64,000 bases of DNA from Deltaproteobacteria bacterium (GTDB lineage Bacteria; Myxococcota_A; UBA796; SXON01). The position numbers were made by a program, and so were the translations under genes. Where the stretch lies: assembly GCA_014191855.1 (NCBI GenBank), contig BJHF01000003.1, positions 40,763 to 104,762 on the forward strand, in the 5' to 3' direction. Of this stretch, positions 21,044 through 30,556 are shown in pieces; within the stretch, counting starts at the first letter, position 1; every line of letters starts with the position of its first letter. Below the pieces are notes generated by a model. The model had not been told where the DNA came from, did no database searches, and saw nothing but the letters and a program-made list of their open reading frames with translations.

Positions 21044-22629
21044 TTGACCGAACAGTTCTGGAATTGCGAGGTGCAGGTGAGCGTGGTGGTTCCACCAGTG
21101 GCCACCACCACGCCCCGCCTGGTGATGGTGGTGCCATCCGGGAAGGTGGCCACCGCGCTGTAGGTGCCCGCGGGCACCTCGCCACCCGAGAACGTGCCTG
21201 CTTCGCCGGAGAAGGTGACCGATGCCGCATCCCCCTTCACGACGATGCGACCGGGGCCGGCTGCTGGCGCGGGCTCCACAGGGGGGGCCACGACCGACGC
21301 TGCAGGCGCCGGGGCCGGAGCCGCGCCCTTCGTCGGCGTAGCCACAGGCGGCGCTTTCGAAGGAGCGCCAGCCGGCTCCGGCTTCACCTTTGCCGGCTCC
21401 GTGCCCGGTTTTGGGCTTGCGGGCGGAGGTTGCGCCGTGGTCGGCGCCTTTGCGGCGGGCGTGGGCGCCGGCGCCTTGCTGACCGGCGGGGGCGCGGCGA
21501 CACCGGGCACCGGAGCCGAAACGGGCGTGGCCTTGTCCGGCTTGTCTGGCCCAAACAGCAGCACCCCCACGATGATCACGGCAGCCACCAGCCCGGCCAC
21601 CAGCAGCGCGGCCGGAGCCGCCAGCCACGACAGGGAGAAGCCCCCGGCTGCCCTTGGCTTGGAGAGCGGCAGCACCCCCGAGCGCTCGATGAGCAGCGTA
21701 CCGGAACGATCCGCGGGTGCCTGGCCGCGGCGCTCTTCCTGGAGCTTCAGCACGCCAGGAACCACCCGCTCCGCCCACTCATCCAGCGTGTCGCCCGGGA
21801 GCGCCTGCCGGATGGTCGCAGCGAGGCGGGCCGTTTCCCGGGCGGTGGGCCGATCCTGCGCTTTCGGCGCGAGCATCTGCGCCACAAGGTCGTGCAGCGG
21901 CTGCGAGATCTCCTCGAGCCACGCCCACTGCGCGCGCAGCTTGTCGCCCGGGGGGACCCGATCCGCGTCCATCGCCGTTTTTCCCGGCTTCACCGACGTG
22001 AGCATCTCAAACAGGGTGACGCCGAGCGCGTAGATGTCCCCCGCGTGGGTATCTTCGCCGTAGAAGCGCTCCGGCGCCATGTACGGCACGGTGCCAAACG
22101 CCGCCTCGGAGGTGTGCTCTTCACGGTCCTTCATCTCGGCGCGCGCCACGCCGAAGTCGAGGATCTTCACCTCGCCCTGCGCCGTGACCCGCAGGTTGGA
22201 GGGCTTGATGTCGCGATGGATGAGCCGCAGGGGCTGCCCATCGGTGCCGTTCTGATGGTAGGCCGCGTGCAGCGCCCCGGCGACTTCCTCGATCATCGCC
22301 AAGGCCGCGACGGGCGGGATGGCGCCCTGCTTCAAGAGCTCCGTGATGTCGCAACCCTCGACGTACTCCATCACGATGGCCCAACTGCCATCGAGCTCCA
22401 TCAGGTCATCGACGCGAACGATGGCGCGGTGACGAATCGCGGCCAGCATCCGCGCCTCATCCCGAAGCCGCCCCAACAGCCCGGGCGTGGAGACCTTCTC
22501 CGGGCGCAGCAGCTTCACCGCAACGCGACGATCCAAGCCGGAGCCGACGGTGTTGGCAAGGTACACGGAGCCGAACGCACCCTGGCCGAGGAGCGCGGCG
22601 ATCCGGTAGCTTCGCCCGCCCCTCACCAC
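21040..22629 (-). CDS. transmembrane Ser/Thr protein kinase with PEGA-like outer domain
   Basis: 529 residues. Kinase domain ~8-275 with glycine loop GQGAFG, ATP Lys K39, HRDIKPSN (D140), DFG (158-160) and APE, so catalytically complete. One membrane helix at ~335-360, then a ~100-residue Pro/Ala/Lys linker. A C-terminal strand-rich ~60 residues (GRIVVKG...GTYSAVATFPDG) resembles a PEGA domain, common outside myxobacterial kinases. The GTG start is tentative. A 6-bp hairpin (GGGAGG/CCTCCC) lies just upstream and contains the likely ribosome-binding bases. Overlaps the next gene by 4 bases. Confidence 0.88.
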   Translation of the reverse strand: MVRGGRSYRIAALLGQGAFGSVYLANTVGSGLDRRVAVKLLRPEKVSTPGLLGRLRDEARMLAAIRHRAIVRVDDLMELDGSWAIVMEYVEGCDITELLKQGAIPPVAALAMIEEVAGALHAAYHQNGTDGQPLRLIHRDIKPSNLRVTAQGEVKILDFGVARAEMKDREEHTSEAAFGTVPYMAPERFYGEDTHAGDIYALGVTLFEMLTSVKPGKTAMDADRVPPGDKLRAQWAWLEEISQPLHDLVAQMLAPKAQDRPTARETARLAATIRQALPGDTLDEWAERVVPGVLKLQEERRGQAPADRSGTLLIERSGVLPLSKPRAAGGFSLSWLAAPAALLVAGLVAAVIIVGVLLFGPDKPDKATPVSAPVPGVAAPPPVSKAPAPTPAAKAPTTAQPPPASPKPGTEPAKVKPEPAGAPSKAPPVATPTKGAAPAPAPAASVVAPPVEPAPAAGPGRIVVKGDAASVTFSGEAGTFSGGEVPAGTYSAVATFPDGTTITRRGVVVATGGTTTLTCTSQFQNCSVK

Positions 22630-22717
22630 GGGAGGAGCCTCCCGCGCCCAGCGCTGCTCGTGCCGTGCCGCATGACGGGAGATCCTACCACGCGCGAGCG
22701 CGCAGGCCCGCCGATTC

Positions 22718-23647
22718 TTAGCCCATCAGGCTCAGTTCGCCCGAACGCATCGCCGCGCGGCGCCCGGCGCCGACGCCGATCCACTGCACGGTTCCGTCGA
22801 AGCCCACGACGACGACTCCGCGAAGCACGCTCGCCGTGCGCGCGGCAATTTCTCGCTCACGTGAGGCTGCGAAGCGCCCGACGAACGCGAGCACCGCATC
22901 CTCCGCATCGCCCACGGGGAGCCCCGCGAAGACATGGAGCCCTTCCTCGGCCGCGCGCAGCACCGCGTCGGCGTCGTCGATGCCGGGCACGTCCGTCACC
23001 GCGACAGCGTCGGCGTCCTGCCGGAGCGCCTGCCGGAGGCCTTCGTGGAACGAGGCCACATCGGTACCCACCTCCCGCTGGCTGATGCTCGCGCGAGCAT
23101 CCTGGTGCAACCAATCGATCGGGTCTTCGATGCTCACCAGCCGGCCCCACGCGCGCTCGTTGAACTCCCGGATGATGGCAGCGACCACGGCCCTGCGTTT
23201 GCGCGCACCCCCGATCAGCACCAGGCCCGGCGGCCCCTGCATCACCTCGCGGATCGGCTCAAGACCCGCAAAATCCTCGACACGCGGGGCGTTGGACTCC
23301 ATGCGGTGGATGACGATTTCGAAGGTGCCGCGCTGCCGCGCGACCTGCGCGCGGAAGCGTCCCAGCCCCTCGATGGAAAATGCGAGTCGCGACTCACGCA
23401 CGCCGGCGGCGGAGTCGTACACCCCCGCGAGCTGGAGGACGGCCTGAGCGAAACCGGCGGTGTCCGGCGGGAGCAGGCGCTCGTGCGGCATGGGAATCAG
23501 ATCCCCGTCGACGCGCACCTGCGGCCGGCCGGGCACCTTGATGTGAAGATCGGTAGCGCCCGCGCGGCACATCTCGTCGATAAGCTGGGTGAGACCTCTC
23601 GCATCAGGCGAAGGTCCTGGGGGGCGTCCGGGGGCCGGTGCGCGCAT
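22718..23647 (-). CDS. PilT/PilU-like protein with degenerate ATP-binding site
   Basis: 309 residues that align along the type IV pilus retraction ATPase. The N-terminus has DLHIKVPGRPQVRVDG (PilT: SDLHL...R.dG), then FRAQVARQRG, the Asp-box VSIEDPIDWLHQ (171-182) and His-box SISQREVGTDVASFHEGLR. The Walker A site (GPTGSGKS in PilT) reads GGARKRRA (146-153), two residues shorter and without the GK[ST]; Walker B reads AVAVTDVPG. ATP hydrolysis is therefore unlikely, and the protein may regulate a genuine PilT or act structurally. ATG with GGAGG 8 bases upstream. Stands alone. Confidence 0.8.
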   Translation of the reverse strand: MRAPAPGRPPGPSPDARGLTQLIDEMCRAGATDLHIKVPGRPQVRVDGDLIPMPHERLLPPDTAGFAQAVLQLAGVYDSAAGVRESRLAFSIEGLGRFRAQVARQRGTFEIVIHRMESNAPRVEDFAGLEPIREVMQGPPGLVLIGGARKRRAVVAAIIREFNERAWGRLVSIEDPIDWLHQDARASISQREVGTDVASFHEGLRQALRQDADAVAVTDVPGIDDADAVLRAAEEGLHVFAGLPVGDAEDAVLAFVGRFAASREREIAARTASVLRGVVVVGFDGTVQWIGVGAGRRAAMRSGELSLMG

Positions 23648-23716
23648 GGGGGTTTCCTCCCCCCGGGGATCGGATCGGGGCCCGAGGGGGATGAGCCCAA
23701 TTCACGATCGTGCGCC

Positions 23717-23747
23717 GGAAAACGACGAACGCCCGCCGAAGCGGGCG
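23717..23747 (-). terminator. Rho-independent terminator after rpsI
   Basis: 7-bp GC stem (GCGGGCG/CGCCCGC orientation) with a UUCG-class 4-base loop, followed on the minus strand by TTCGTCGTTTT. It begins about 28 bases after the rpsI stop. Confidence 0.65.
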
Positions 23748-23774
23748 CTCGCGGGCCAACGCGGCCGGAATCGA

Positions 23775-24173
23775 CTAGCGCTTCGAGAACTGGAAGCGGC
23801 GACGGGCGCCGGCGCGACCGTACTTCTTCCGCTCGACCTTGCGGCCATCGCGAGTGAGGAAGCCGGCCTTCTTCAGCTCGGGGCGCAGGTTCGGATTCGC
23901 GAGGACGAGCGCGCGGGCGATGCCCATGCGGATCGCTTCGGCCTGACCGGACTTGCCGCCGCCACGCACGTTCACGATCACATCCCAATCGGGCTGGCTC
24001 GTGACGACCATCGGCTGGCGCACCACCATCTCCAGCACCGCGCGGTGCAGGTAGACGCCGGCTTCGCGCCGGTTCACGGTGACCTTGCCCGAACCCGGGC
24101 GAAGGAAGATGCGGGCCGACGCCGTTTTACGACGACCGGTCGCACAGAACTGAACGAGCTGCTTGCTAGCCAT
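23775..24173 (-). CDS. rpsI: 30S ribosomal protein S9
   Basis: 132 residues. [12 protein letters not shown] near the N-terminus, [21 protein letters not shown] in two adjoining parts, and the conserved basic end [17 protein letters not shown] in which the terminal SKR reaches the P-site tRNA. Its ATG overlaps the rplM stop by one base (TGATG), the universal rplM-rpsI pairing. Confidence 0.97.
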   Translation of the reverse strand: MASKQLVQFCATGRRKTASARIFLRPGSGKVTVNRREAGVYLHRAVLEMVVRQPMVVTSQPDWDVIVNVRGGGKSGQAEAIRMGIARALVLANPNLRPELKKAGFLTRDGRKVERKKYGRAGARRRFQFSKR

Positions 24174-24625
24174 CAGACGTACTCGGGGAAGGGCTTGGGC
24201 TGTTGGGCGACGTGGGGGTGCTCCCCGCCGGCGTACACCTTCAGCTTGGTGAGCATCTGGCGACCGAGGCGATTGCGGGGGACCATGCCCTGCACCGCGG
24301 CCTCGAGCACCCGCTCCGGATGTTCCTGGAGCTGTTTGCGCGCAGTGATGGAGGTGAGGCCCCCCATGTACCCGCTGTAGTGGTGGTACTGCTTTTGATC
24401 GAGCTTCTTGCCCGTGAGCACGATCTGCTCAGCATTGACGACCACCACGAAGTCACCGGTATCGGTGTGCGGGGTGTACGCCGGCTTGTGTTTGCCTTGA
24501 AGGACCTGCGAGATCCGCGTGGCGAGGCGGCCCAACGTTTGCCCAGCCGCATCCACGACGTACCAGTCGTGCTGCGCCTCTTGGGGCGACGTGGAGTGTG
24601 TGGTCCAGGTGTGATGCGCGTGCAT
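24173..24625 (-). CDS. rplM: 50S ribosomal protein L13
   Basis: 150 residues with [30 protein letters not shown], the [10 protein letters not shown] segment and [12 protein letters not shown]. The ATG at 24625 has AGGA about 6 bases upstream; it adds a ~20-residue His/Thr-rich N-terminal extension before the conserved core. Coupled to rpsI. Confidence 0.96.
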   Translation of the reverse strand: MHAHHTWTTHSTSPQEAQHDWYVVDAAGQTLGRLATRISQVLQGKHKPAYTPHTDTGDFVVVVNAEQIVLTGKKLDQKQYHHYSGYMGGLTSITARKQLQEHPERVLEAAVQGMVPRNRLGRQMLTKLKVYAGGEHPHVAQQPKPFPEYV

Positions 24626-24638
24626 TGAATTCCTGAGA

Positions 24639-24657
24639 GGGGGGAGATGCACCCCCC
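24639..24657 (-). promoter_or_regulatory. G6/C6 hairpin in the rplM leader
   Basis: Six G and six C residues flank a 7-base loop, 14 bases upstream of the rplM ATG and beside its ribosome-binding site. rplM-rpsI leaders are autoregulatory in some bacteria; whether this hairpin does that is inference. Confidence 0.35.
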
Positions 24658-24670
24658 AAAGCCCGCGGCG

Positions 24671-24697
24671 GTTATCTACATCCAGGCGGGGCGTCAA
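24671..24697 (-). promoter_or_regulatory. possible promoter of rplM-rpsI
   Basis: TTGACG (24692-24697) followed after 15 bases by GATAAC on the minus strand, inside the last codons of the upstream lipoprotein gene. The -35 is good; the -10 and spacing are poor. Confidence 0.35.
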
Positions 24698-25964
24698 GGA
24701 AGGATCCGCCCGCGCGCCAACGAGCGAGGCCGCGGAGCTCGGGGTGGGCGGCTTGGAGCGTGGCCAGGGCGGCATCGCGAGCCTCATCGGGCAAGTCGAT
24801 CGCGCGAACCCACGCATCACCGATCGGTGACGCTCCGCCGACCGCGCGGAGGTGCATTCGGGTGCCGATATAGGTCCACGTCCACGGCACAATCGCCGAC
24901 CAGGGCGCCTCGCGCCGGGTAACGACGCCGCCCAGACGGACGTGGTCGGAGTTCACGGAGCCGAGGAAGCTGCCCGCCGGTGAGGAGTCGAGCCCACGCT
25001 CCAGCCGAATCCCCAGGTTTGCCCTCAAGAGCACATCGGACGTGGGCGCACGCTCGAGCTCCGCTTCGAGGCGACGCAAATCGCCGGTGAGCCGGGCGTG
25101 GAGCACGAGCGGCTCGAGTCCCGGCAAGTCGGGGAGCGCGGCGATGGCCGTAGGACTCCCGGCGAGCGCCCGGAGCATGGTCGCCTCGGGGCTGTCGTCA
25201 AGACGCGAAACATCCACAGGTTCATGGCGAAGCACCGCCCGCCATCCGCGGTGCAGCGCCACCGGAGGAACGTCCTCGTCCATGCGCTGGAGCGCCTCCG
25301 CATCCCGCTCGGGCAGCTCCTGATAGAGGATGGCAGCCGCGTGCAGCGTGAAACCGGCTGCGTCGTATGCGTCCACTGCGTCGGCGTAGCGCCCGGCCTC
25401 ATCGAGGGCTCGGCCCCGCAACCGCATGACGGCGCTGCTTCGAACGCTCGCGCACACCGAAAGGGCGCCCGCCAGCTCGCCACGATCGATGGCATCCTGA
25501 ATCACGACGGCACACGCGAAGGGATCCTCCGGGCTGGCGGCGAGGACGGCCTCCGCAGCGGCCACCACCGCGGCCTGGTCGGTACCGCGCAACAAGACCC
25601 GCAGCCGCGAAGGCGGGGAAAGCGTTGCGGGGTCCACCCACAGATCGTGCCCCGCCTCCCACTCCCCCACGGCGTCCTTCCAACCCTCTCGCCCCTTGGC
25701 CCAGGCCGCGAGCGATGCGCCCGCCTCCGGTGCCAGACAACCCGGGTCGCGCGCCGCGACCATCAGCAAACCACGCCAGGGGACATCGTCCAGCGAGGCG
25801 CGCGCGGCTTGTTTGTACCCGATGCAGGCCTCAAAGTGCCGCCCGTCGCGAAGCGCGTCGTCCGGGGATAAGCGCACGGGGCGCCCCTCAACGAAGCCCG
25901 CCTGGAGCGCCGGGCGTGGGTCCTCGGGGCCTCGCGAGCACGCCGCGAGGACGAGCAGCCACAT
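24672..25964 (-). CDS. lipoprotein with TPR-like helical repeats
   Basis: 430 residues. Minimal leader MWLLVLAAC with lipobox LAAC (Cys 9). The body is Ala/Leu/Arg-rich and helical, with TPR-like stretches (GRALDEAGRYADAVDAYDAAG, EALQRMDEDVPP) that suggest a protein-interaction scaffold. The C-terminal ~100 residues (WTWTYIGTRMHL) look more strand-like. It begins 6 bases after the propeller lipoprotein gene, so the two probably share an mRNA. Function unknown. Confidence 0.7.
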   Translation of the reverse strand: MWLLVLAACSRGPEDPRPALQAGFVEGRPVRLSPDDALRDGRHFEACIGYKQAARASLDDVPWRGLLMVAARDPGCLAPEAGASLAAWAKGREGWKDAVGEWEAGHDLWVDPATLSPPSRLRVLLRGTDQAAVVAAAEAVLAASPEDPFACAVVIQDAIDRGELAGALSVCASVRSSAVMRLRGRALDEAGRYADAVDAYDAAGFTLHAAAILYQELPERDAEALQRMDEDVPPVALHRGWRAVLRHEPVDVSRLDDSPEATMLRALAGSPTAIAALPDLPGLEPLVLHARLTGDLRRLEAELERAPTSDVLLRANLGIRLERGLDSSPAGSFLGSVNSDHVRLGGVVTRREAPWSAIVPWTWTYIGTRMHLRAVGGASPIGDAWVRAIDLPDEARDAALATLQAAHPELRGLARWRAGGSFLDAPPGCR

Positions 25965-25970
25965 CCGTCG

Positions 25971-27404
25971 TTACTTCCCGCCGCCTTCGGCCGCCACGAA
26001 CACGCTCTGTACGCCGAGCGCGCGGCTCGCGGCGAACACGTCGCTCGAGCCGCCGCGCCCGTCCGCCCACACCGTCACCGCCGCATCGTCGAGCAGGTAG
26101 AAGCTGTGATCCACCGCGTACGACGTCGCCGGCGAGGTGCTGTTGATGCGCACGTCGGAGGTCTGCCAGTCCGCGCCCGCGTTCACGGTGTACTGGTAGT
26201 ACAGGTCGTTGAACCCGATCCCCTCAAGGTCATCGCGATAGTCCAACCACGCGACGCCCCAAAGATCGCCGTTGATCGCGATTTTCGGGTAGTAGCTCTG
26301 CGCGGCGCCGTTGTCGTCGGTCTCCATCCGGGTTTCGACTTCGGACGCCCAGGACTTTCCACCGTCCTCTGACCAGCGCAAGAACACATCGTAGCCGCCG
26401 CCGGTGCGATCATCCTGGAAGGCAACCCAGACCTTGTCGCCGTCCGCCGCCACGTCTGCATTCCGGGAGTCGGCAATCCCTTCCGCGTCGCTCTCCACGC
26501 GCAACGCCTCGTCCTTCCAACCGTCCCCGGCGCTGTGGCTGTAGTTCAGCAAAATATCGGCATTGTCCCCATATCGTTCATCCTGCCACACCACGTAGAC
26601 GTTCTCACCCGACATCGCGATGGTCGGGGAAAAGCTGTTCGCCGAACCCGCCTCGTCCCCCCCATCCAGCCGGCGATCGTCATCAGGGAACGACTTGCCG
26701 CCATCGGTCGAGGCGTTCACGTAGATGTCGGAGTTGCCGTTACGACGGTCCTCCCAGGCGATGACCACGTGCCCGCTGTTGTCGCCTTCGACACGCGGGT
26801 TCGCGGAGTACGCCGAACCGGCGTCGTCTCCGTCGATTCGCAATGGTTCATCCAGCCATTTGTCCCCACCGGTTCCGGTGCGGTTGAGGTAGATGTCGTA
26901 GGCGCCGTTCACGTCGTCGGCCCACGCCACCCACGCACTGTCCCCAGCGGCCGCGATCGAAGGGCCCTGGCTGATGAAGTCCCCCTCCGGGTCCGCGTCG
27001 AGGGCGAGGTCGTCGTCCTGCCAATGGCGGCCCGCATCGGTAGAGTACTGTAGGTAGATGTTGCTGTATCCGAGCTCGCCATCGCGCTTGTCTTCCCAGG
27101 CGACATACACGAAGTCGCCCGCGCACGCGATCACCGGGTTCGCCGCATCACCCTTGCCATGGCTGAGCAGCGTGTCGGACCCGAGGAAGGTTTTCCCGCC
27201 ATCGGACGACATGTTGAACCACACGGCCTGGTATTTGTCGCGTTCGTCCTGCCAGACCACGAACAGGCGGCCCTCCTCGTTCATGCAGGTGCGCGGGAGG
27301 GTGGACTCCACGTCCTTTTTCGCATGATCGACGCGAACATCCTCCGTTGCTTCGGTGGTGACCTCGGGCGTGCACCCCAACAACGCGATGAGTAGAGTGA
27401 CCAT
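25971..27404 (-). CDS. beta-propeller lipoprotein with Asp-box (BNR/sialidase-like) repeats
   Basis: 477 residues. Leader MVTLLIALLGC with lipobox LLGC (Cys 11). From ~45 to the end there are about seven ~60-residue blades, each with a 'V.W.D.R.G..DIY...S.DGGK.W' pattern: Asp-box motifs such as SSDGGKTF, STDAGRHW, STDGGKSF and SEDGGKSW. These repeats fold as a sialidase-type propeller but also occur in non-enzymatic proteins, and the catalytic Arg triad/Tyr of true sialidases is not evident. AAGGAGG sits 5 bases before the chosen ATG. First gene of a probable two-gene operon. Confidence 0.8.
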   Translation of the reverse strand: MVTLLIALLGCTPEVTTEATEDVRVDHAKKDVESTLPRTCMNEEGRLFVVWQDERDKYQAVWFNMSSDGGKTFLGSDTLLSHGKGDAANPVIACAGDFVYVAWEDKRDGELGYSNIYLQYSTDAGRHWQDDDLALDADPEGDFISQGPSIAAAGDSAWVAWADDVNGAYDIYLNRTGTGGDKWLDEPLRIDGDDAGSAYSANPRVEGDNSGHVVIAWEDRRNGNSDIYVNASTDGGKSFPDDDRRLDGGDEAGSANSFSPTIAMSGENVYVVWQDERYGDNADILLNYSHSAGDGWKDEALRVESDAEGIADSRNADVAADGDKVWVAFQDDRTGGGYDVFLRWSEDGGKSWASEVETRMETDDNGAAQSYYPKIAINGDLWGVAWLDYRDDLEGIGFNDLYYQYTVNAGADWQTSDVRINSTSPATSYAVDHSFYLLDDAAVTVWADGRGGSSDVFAASRALGVQSVFVAAEGGGK

Positions 27405-27460
27405 GACTGCCTCCTTCCGAGCGCCCCGGACGCTAACCCAGCATGCTCGCACCGTCAGGG

Positions 27461-27488
27461 TTGCGTCTACCGATCAATCCGGTATAGA
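27461..27488 (+). promoter_or_regulatory. sigma-70-type promoter of the FYDLN gene
   Basis: TTGCGT (27461-27466), 16-base spacer, TATAGA (27483-27488). Transcription would begin near 27495, downstream of an in-frame ATG at 27488, which favours the ATG at 27509 as the real start. Confidence 0.5.
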
Positions 27489-27508
27489 TGGCGGCCCGCG
27501 AGAGAACC

Positions 27509-27802
27509 ATGCAGGACAAGAGCAAGCTCGGCAAGCGATATGGCTGCTTCGAATGCGGTCTGAAGTTCTATGATCTGAACCGCCCGGAGCCGCTCTGCCC
27601 GAAGTGCGGCGCCGATCAGCGAAACGACCCGAACCCCGACCCGCGCGACGCGATCCTGGCGAAGTACCGCGGGAAAGGCGGCGGCAAGCGTGAAGAAGAG
27701 CTGGCCGAGGAAGAAGAGGAGGTCGACGCAGAGGTCGACGCCGAAGACGACGAGATCGAGGACGACGAGGAAGAAGTCGAAGAGGTCGCGGAGGACGAAT
27801 AG
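27509..27802 (+). CDS. FYDLN-type acidic zinc-ribbon protein (TIGR02300-like)
   Basis: 97 residues. [19 protein letters not shown] contains the name-giving FYDLN motif; two CxxC pairs (CFEC, CPKC) can hold one zinc. After a short basic bridge ([13 protein letters not shown]) the last ~40 residues are almost all Glu/Asp/Val. Members of this family are of unknown function; the acidic tail suggests binding to basic proteins or mimicry of nucleic acid. The start at 27509 fits the family N-terminus and the promoter position. Confidence 0.82.
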   Translation: MQDKSKLGKRYGCFECGLKFYDLNRPEPLCPKCGADQRNDPNPDPRDAILAKYRGKGGGKREEELAEEEEEVDAEVDAEDDEIEDDEEEVEEVAEDE

Positions 27803-27829
27803 TCCTGCGCAGCCGGCCTCAACCCCCGG

Positions 27830-28609
27830 CTAGTGTGCCTCGTCTTCGCGTACCGGCGCCGCTTGCCCCGTCAGTTCCTGCTGACGGCGCCGGCGGCGTA
27901 CGGGATAGCCGAGCACCAGCTCCAGCGGTCCGCTCGCGACCGCCAGCGCTCCAAAGCTGGCGAGCACGGTCGAGATGTCGTACTGCACGCCCATGTAGAT
28001 GAACGCGCCCGCAAAAACCGTGACGCCGGCGAGCGTGCGGGCGTTGCGGCGAAGGGACTTCATCGTGCGGTAGGGCACGCTCGACACCATCAGCACGCCC
28101 ATGACGCAAGTGGCCACAAGCAACTGCGACGCGGAGAGCTCAAACCCGGCGCCTGGGGCCGCCTGCCACATCACCGCAGCGGCCAGCGTGCCGCCCGTGA
28201 CGGTGATCGTGGAGCCCGGGCCGTAGGTGTGCACCTTCCCGTCGGCCATCACGTTGAAGCGCGCGAGGCGGAACGCACCACACAACATGAAGAAGAACGC
28301 GCCGAAGACCCCGATCGGCCCCAGCTCCTTCAACTTCCAAAAGTAGACGAGCGCGGCCGGAGCGACGCCAAAGCTGACGATGTCGATGAGCGAGTCGAGC
28401 TGCACGCCAAACGCGCTCCCGGTTCCCGTGAGCCGCGCCACGCGCCCGTCGAGCGCGTCGAACAACCCGGCGTAGAACACGAACAACCCCGCCTGGTAGA
28501 ACGGAACTTCGTCCCCGTTTGCCCCGCCAGCGAGAAAGATCGCGTACAAACCACAGAAGAGGCTGGCAGCGCTGAACCAGTTCGGTGGGTTGAGGAACTG
28601 ACGGATCAT
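27830..28609 (-). CDS. pssA: CDP-diacylglycerol-serine O-phosphatidyltransferase
   Basis: Makes phosphatidylserine, the precursor of phosphatidylethanolamine. 259 residues with several membrane helices and the CDP-alcohol transferase signature at ~60-85 ([19 protein letters not shown], then D-x3-D in VQLDSLID). The ATG overlaps the aspartokinase stop by 4 bases (ATGA). Basic/polar C-terminal tail. Convergent with the FYDLN gene. Confidence 0.92.
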   Translation of the reverse strand: MIRQFLNPPNWFSAASLFCGLYAIFLAGGANGDEVPFYQAGLFVFYAGLFDALDGRVARLTGTGSAFGVQLDSLIDIVSFGVAPAALVYFWKLKELGPIGVFGAFFFMLCGAFRLARFNVMADGKVHTYGPGSTITVTGGTLAAAVMWQAAPGAGFELSASQLLVATCVMGVLMVSSVPYRTMKSLRRNARTLAGVTVFAGAFIYMGVQYDISTVLASFGALAVASGPLELVLGYPVRRRRRQQELTGQAAPVREDEAH

Positions 28610-29718
28610 GTGCCGCGACTGATACCGGAGTGGCCGACGAAAGAAAAGTGCAGGTGACGTTCCAGCGCAGCGACCTCCGAAGTTTTGACAAGCAGCACAA
28701 CGGCGTCGGCGTTGGCCCACCACACCTCTGGCGTGCGCCCAAGCCCCACGTTCGCCGCGCCTAAAACGGCGCCAAGTTGCGCCGGATCGGCGCCCACCCG
28801 GGTGCCAACGACCGCGACGGTGGCCACCCGCTCCAGCGCTGCGATCGGCGCGTGGACGTTGCGCAAGTCGACCAGGACGCCCCACGGGCCGGCGGCGCGG
28901 ACGCAGGGCCCGGGGAGCGCCGCCAGGAGCGATGGGGGGCCGAGCGCGAGTTGATCATCGGCCACGATCGCCGCGACCCGGGGCTGCGTAGGCCCGGATC
29001 GAACCACCGTACCGCCGCCAAGCTGCGCGGTCGCGCTGGCGCGGAGCGTGATTCCTTCACGATGCGCCCACGCGACCGCCTCTTCGTAGAGGACCTTCGC
29101 GCCATTTCGCGCCATCGCCAGCGCCTCGTCCAGACTCAGGGAGTCCAGCTTGATCGCATCCGGCACGGTGCGAGGGTCGGCCGACCAGATGCCATCCACA
29201 TCCGAGCAGATCTCGCACTCATCGGCCCCGAGCGCGGCAGCGAGCACGACCGCCGTGGTATCGCTCCCGCCCCGACCCAGCGTGGTGACTTCGCGCTCGC
29301 GGCTGACGCCCTGAAATCCTGCGACGATCGGCACTTCACCGGCGGCGAGGCTCTCCCGAATCCGATCCGGCCGCACCTCCACGACCCGCGCGCTCGCGTG
29401 CGCCTCGTCCGTGATGATCCCGGACTGGCTTCCGGTGAAACTGCGCGCTGGAACCCCCAATTCCCCGAGCGCCATCGCGATGAGCGCCATGCTCACGCGC
29501 TCGCCCACGGAGATCAGCATGTCGAGCTCCCGGCGAGGCGGTGCGCGGCTCACCTCGCTCGCCAACGCGAGCAGCTCGTTGGTGGTGTTCCCCATCGCCG
29601 ATACCACCACGACCACCTGGTCGCCGCGTTCGCGGACGTCGGCCACGCGCCTCGCAACCAGGCGAATGCGCGCCACGTCGGCCACCGACGATCCCCCATA
29701 TTTCTGGACGATCAACAT
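28606..29718 (-). CDS. lysC: aspartate kinase, short regulatory domain
   Basis: First step of the aspartate pathway (Lys, Thr, Met, diaminopimelate). The catalytic domain is complete: [12 protein letters not shown] at the N-terminus, [33 protein letters not shown], and [18 protein letters not shown]. At 370 residues it is ~40 shorter than usual. The C-terminal ~110 residues have only a weak ACT-like pattern, so feedback regulation may differ. Start chosen at the conserved MLIVQKYGG. Lies between a secreted-protein gene (13 bases upstream) and pssA (overlap). Confidence 0.92.
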   Translation of the reverse strand: MLIVQKYGGSSVADVARIRLVARRVADVRERGDQVVVVVSAMGNTTNELLALASEVSRAPPRRELDMLISVGERVSMALIAMALGELGVPARSFTGSQSGIITDEAHASARVVEVRPDRIRESLAAGEVPIVAGFQGVSREREVTTLGRGGSDTTAVVLAAALGADECEICSDVDGIWSADPRTVPDAIKLDSLSLDEALAMARNGAKVLYEEAVAWAHREGITLRASATAQLGGGTVVRSGPTQPRVAAIVADDQLALGPPSLLAALPGPCVRAAGPWGVLVDLRNVHAPIAALERVATVAVVGTRVGADPAQLGAVLGAANVGLGRTPEVWWANADAVVLLVKTSEVAALERHLHFSFVGHSGISRGT

Positions 29719-29731
29719 GGGCAAACCACGC

Positions 29732-30556
29732 TCACAGCACATACACGTCGTCGAGGATGAGCGCGTTCGCCCCGCGAACATCGCTGCGCTCGCCCGTGAT
29801 GTCCTCGAAGCGCAGGTCGATGACGCGATCGAGCCAAACTGGGCCGCGAACCCCCTCTTCAGGCACGAAGCTCGCTACGCCGACGCGAACGTCGAGCCAG
29901 TCGTCGGTCGGCACCGTCCATTCGGGCGAGAACCACCGTTGGCCCCAGGGATCGACGGCCACCACCCGCATGACCGCTTCGGCGTCTGCCGCGCGAGCGG
30001 AAAACCCAACCTCCCGGGGCACAGCCGCCTCGCCGAAGCGCAGCGTCACTCGGTCGGGCTCGCCCGGTCGCACGCTCGTGTTCCATCGGAACGCGATCCG
30101 CTCCCCCTCGCGACGCACGCCTACCTCGCCGCGGCCATCGCCGACGGCGCCTCTTACCGCAGGAAAGCCGCCAGTTTCGAAGCTCCATCGGGCGGGGAGG
30201 CGCCCGATCGCGTCCAGGCGGAGCTGCCCATCTTCGAGCAACACCAGCGCGGCCAGGCGAAGGTCAGCGTCCGTTTCATCCCGAAGCCGACCCCTCGCGC
30301 TCTCCCCGGTCATCGAGGACAACACTCGCATCCCCTCATCGATCTGCTCGGCGCCCAACAGCGCGCGGCCCAGCCAGAAGGAGGTCATTGCGTACAGGGG
30401 CTGCGCAGCGTCCACATCCTCCAGCAGCCCACGGTACAGGCGCACGGCGTTATCCGGCGTTCCATCGGCGACTTCGGCGAGCCGCGCGTCGTAGAGCGTG
30501 GCCCAGTCGGTCGCCGGGTCGGCCGCGAAGGCACCGACGACGACGACGAGGAACAT
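29732..30556 (-). CDS. secreted protein of unknown function
   Basis: 274 residues with a short signal peptide ([10 protein letters not shown], likely cleaved after AFA). Residues ~20-110 are helical, with a TPR-like segment ([32 protein letters not shown]). Residues ~120-274 are strand- and Trp-rich ([28 protein letters not shown]) and resemble a carbohydrate-binding beta-sandwich, but no family is recognised. Its ATG overlaps the response-regulator stop (TGATG), so it may be a periplasmic accessory of that two-component system. Confidence 0.6.
   Translation of the reverse strand: MFLVVVVGAFAADPATDWATLYDARLAEVADGTPDNAVRLYRGLLEDVDAAQPLYAMTSFWLGRALLGAEQIDEGMRVLSSMTGESARGRLRDETDADLRLAALVLLEDGQLRLDAIGRLPARWSFETGGFPAVRGAVGDGRGEVGVRREGERIAFRWNTSVRPGEPDRVTLRFGEAAVPREVGFSARAADAEAVMRVVAVDPWGQRWFSPEWTVPTDDWLDVRVGVASFVPEEGVRGPVWLDRVIDLRFEDITGERSDVRGANALILDDVYVL

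Noticed and set aside
27811..27831. AGCCGG/CCGGCT hairpin between the FYDLN gene and pssA as terminator
   Set aside because: Short stem with no T-run on either strand and overlapping the pssA stop.
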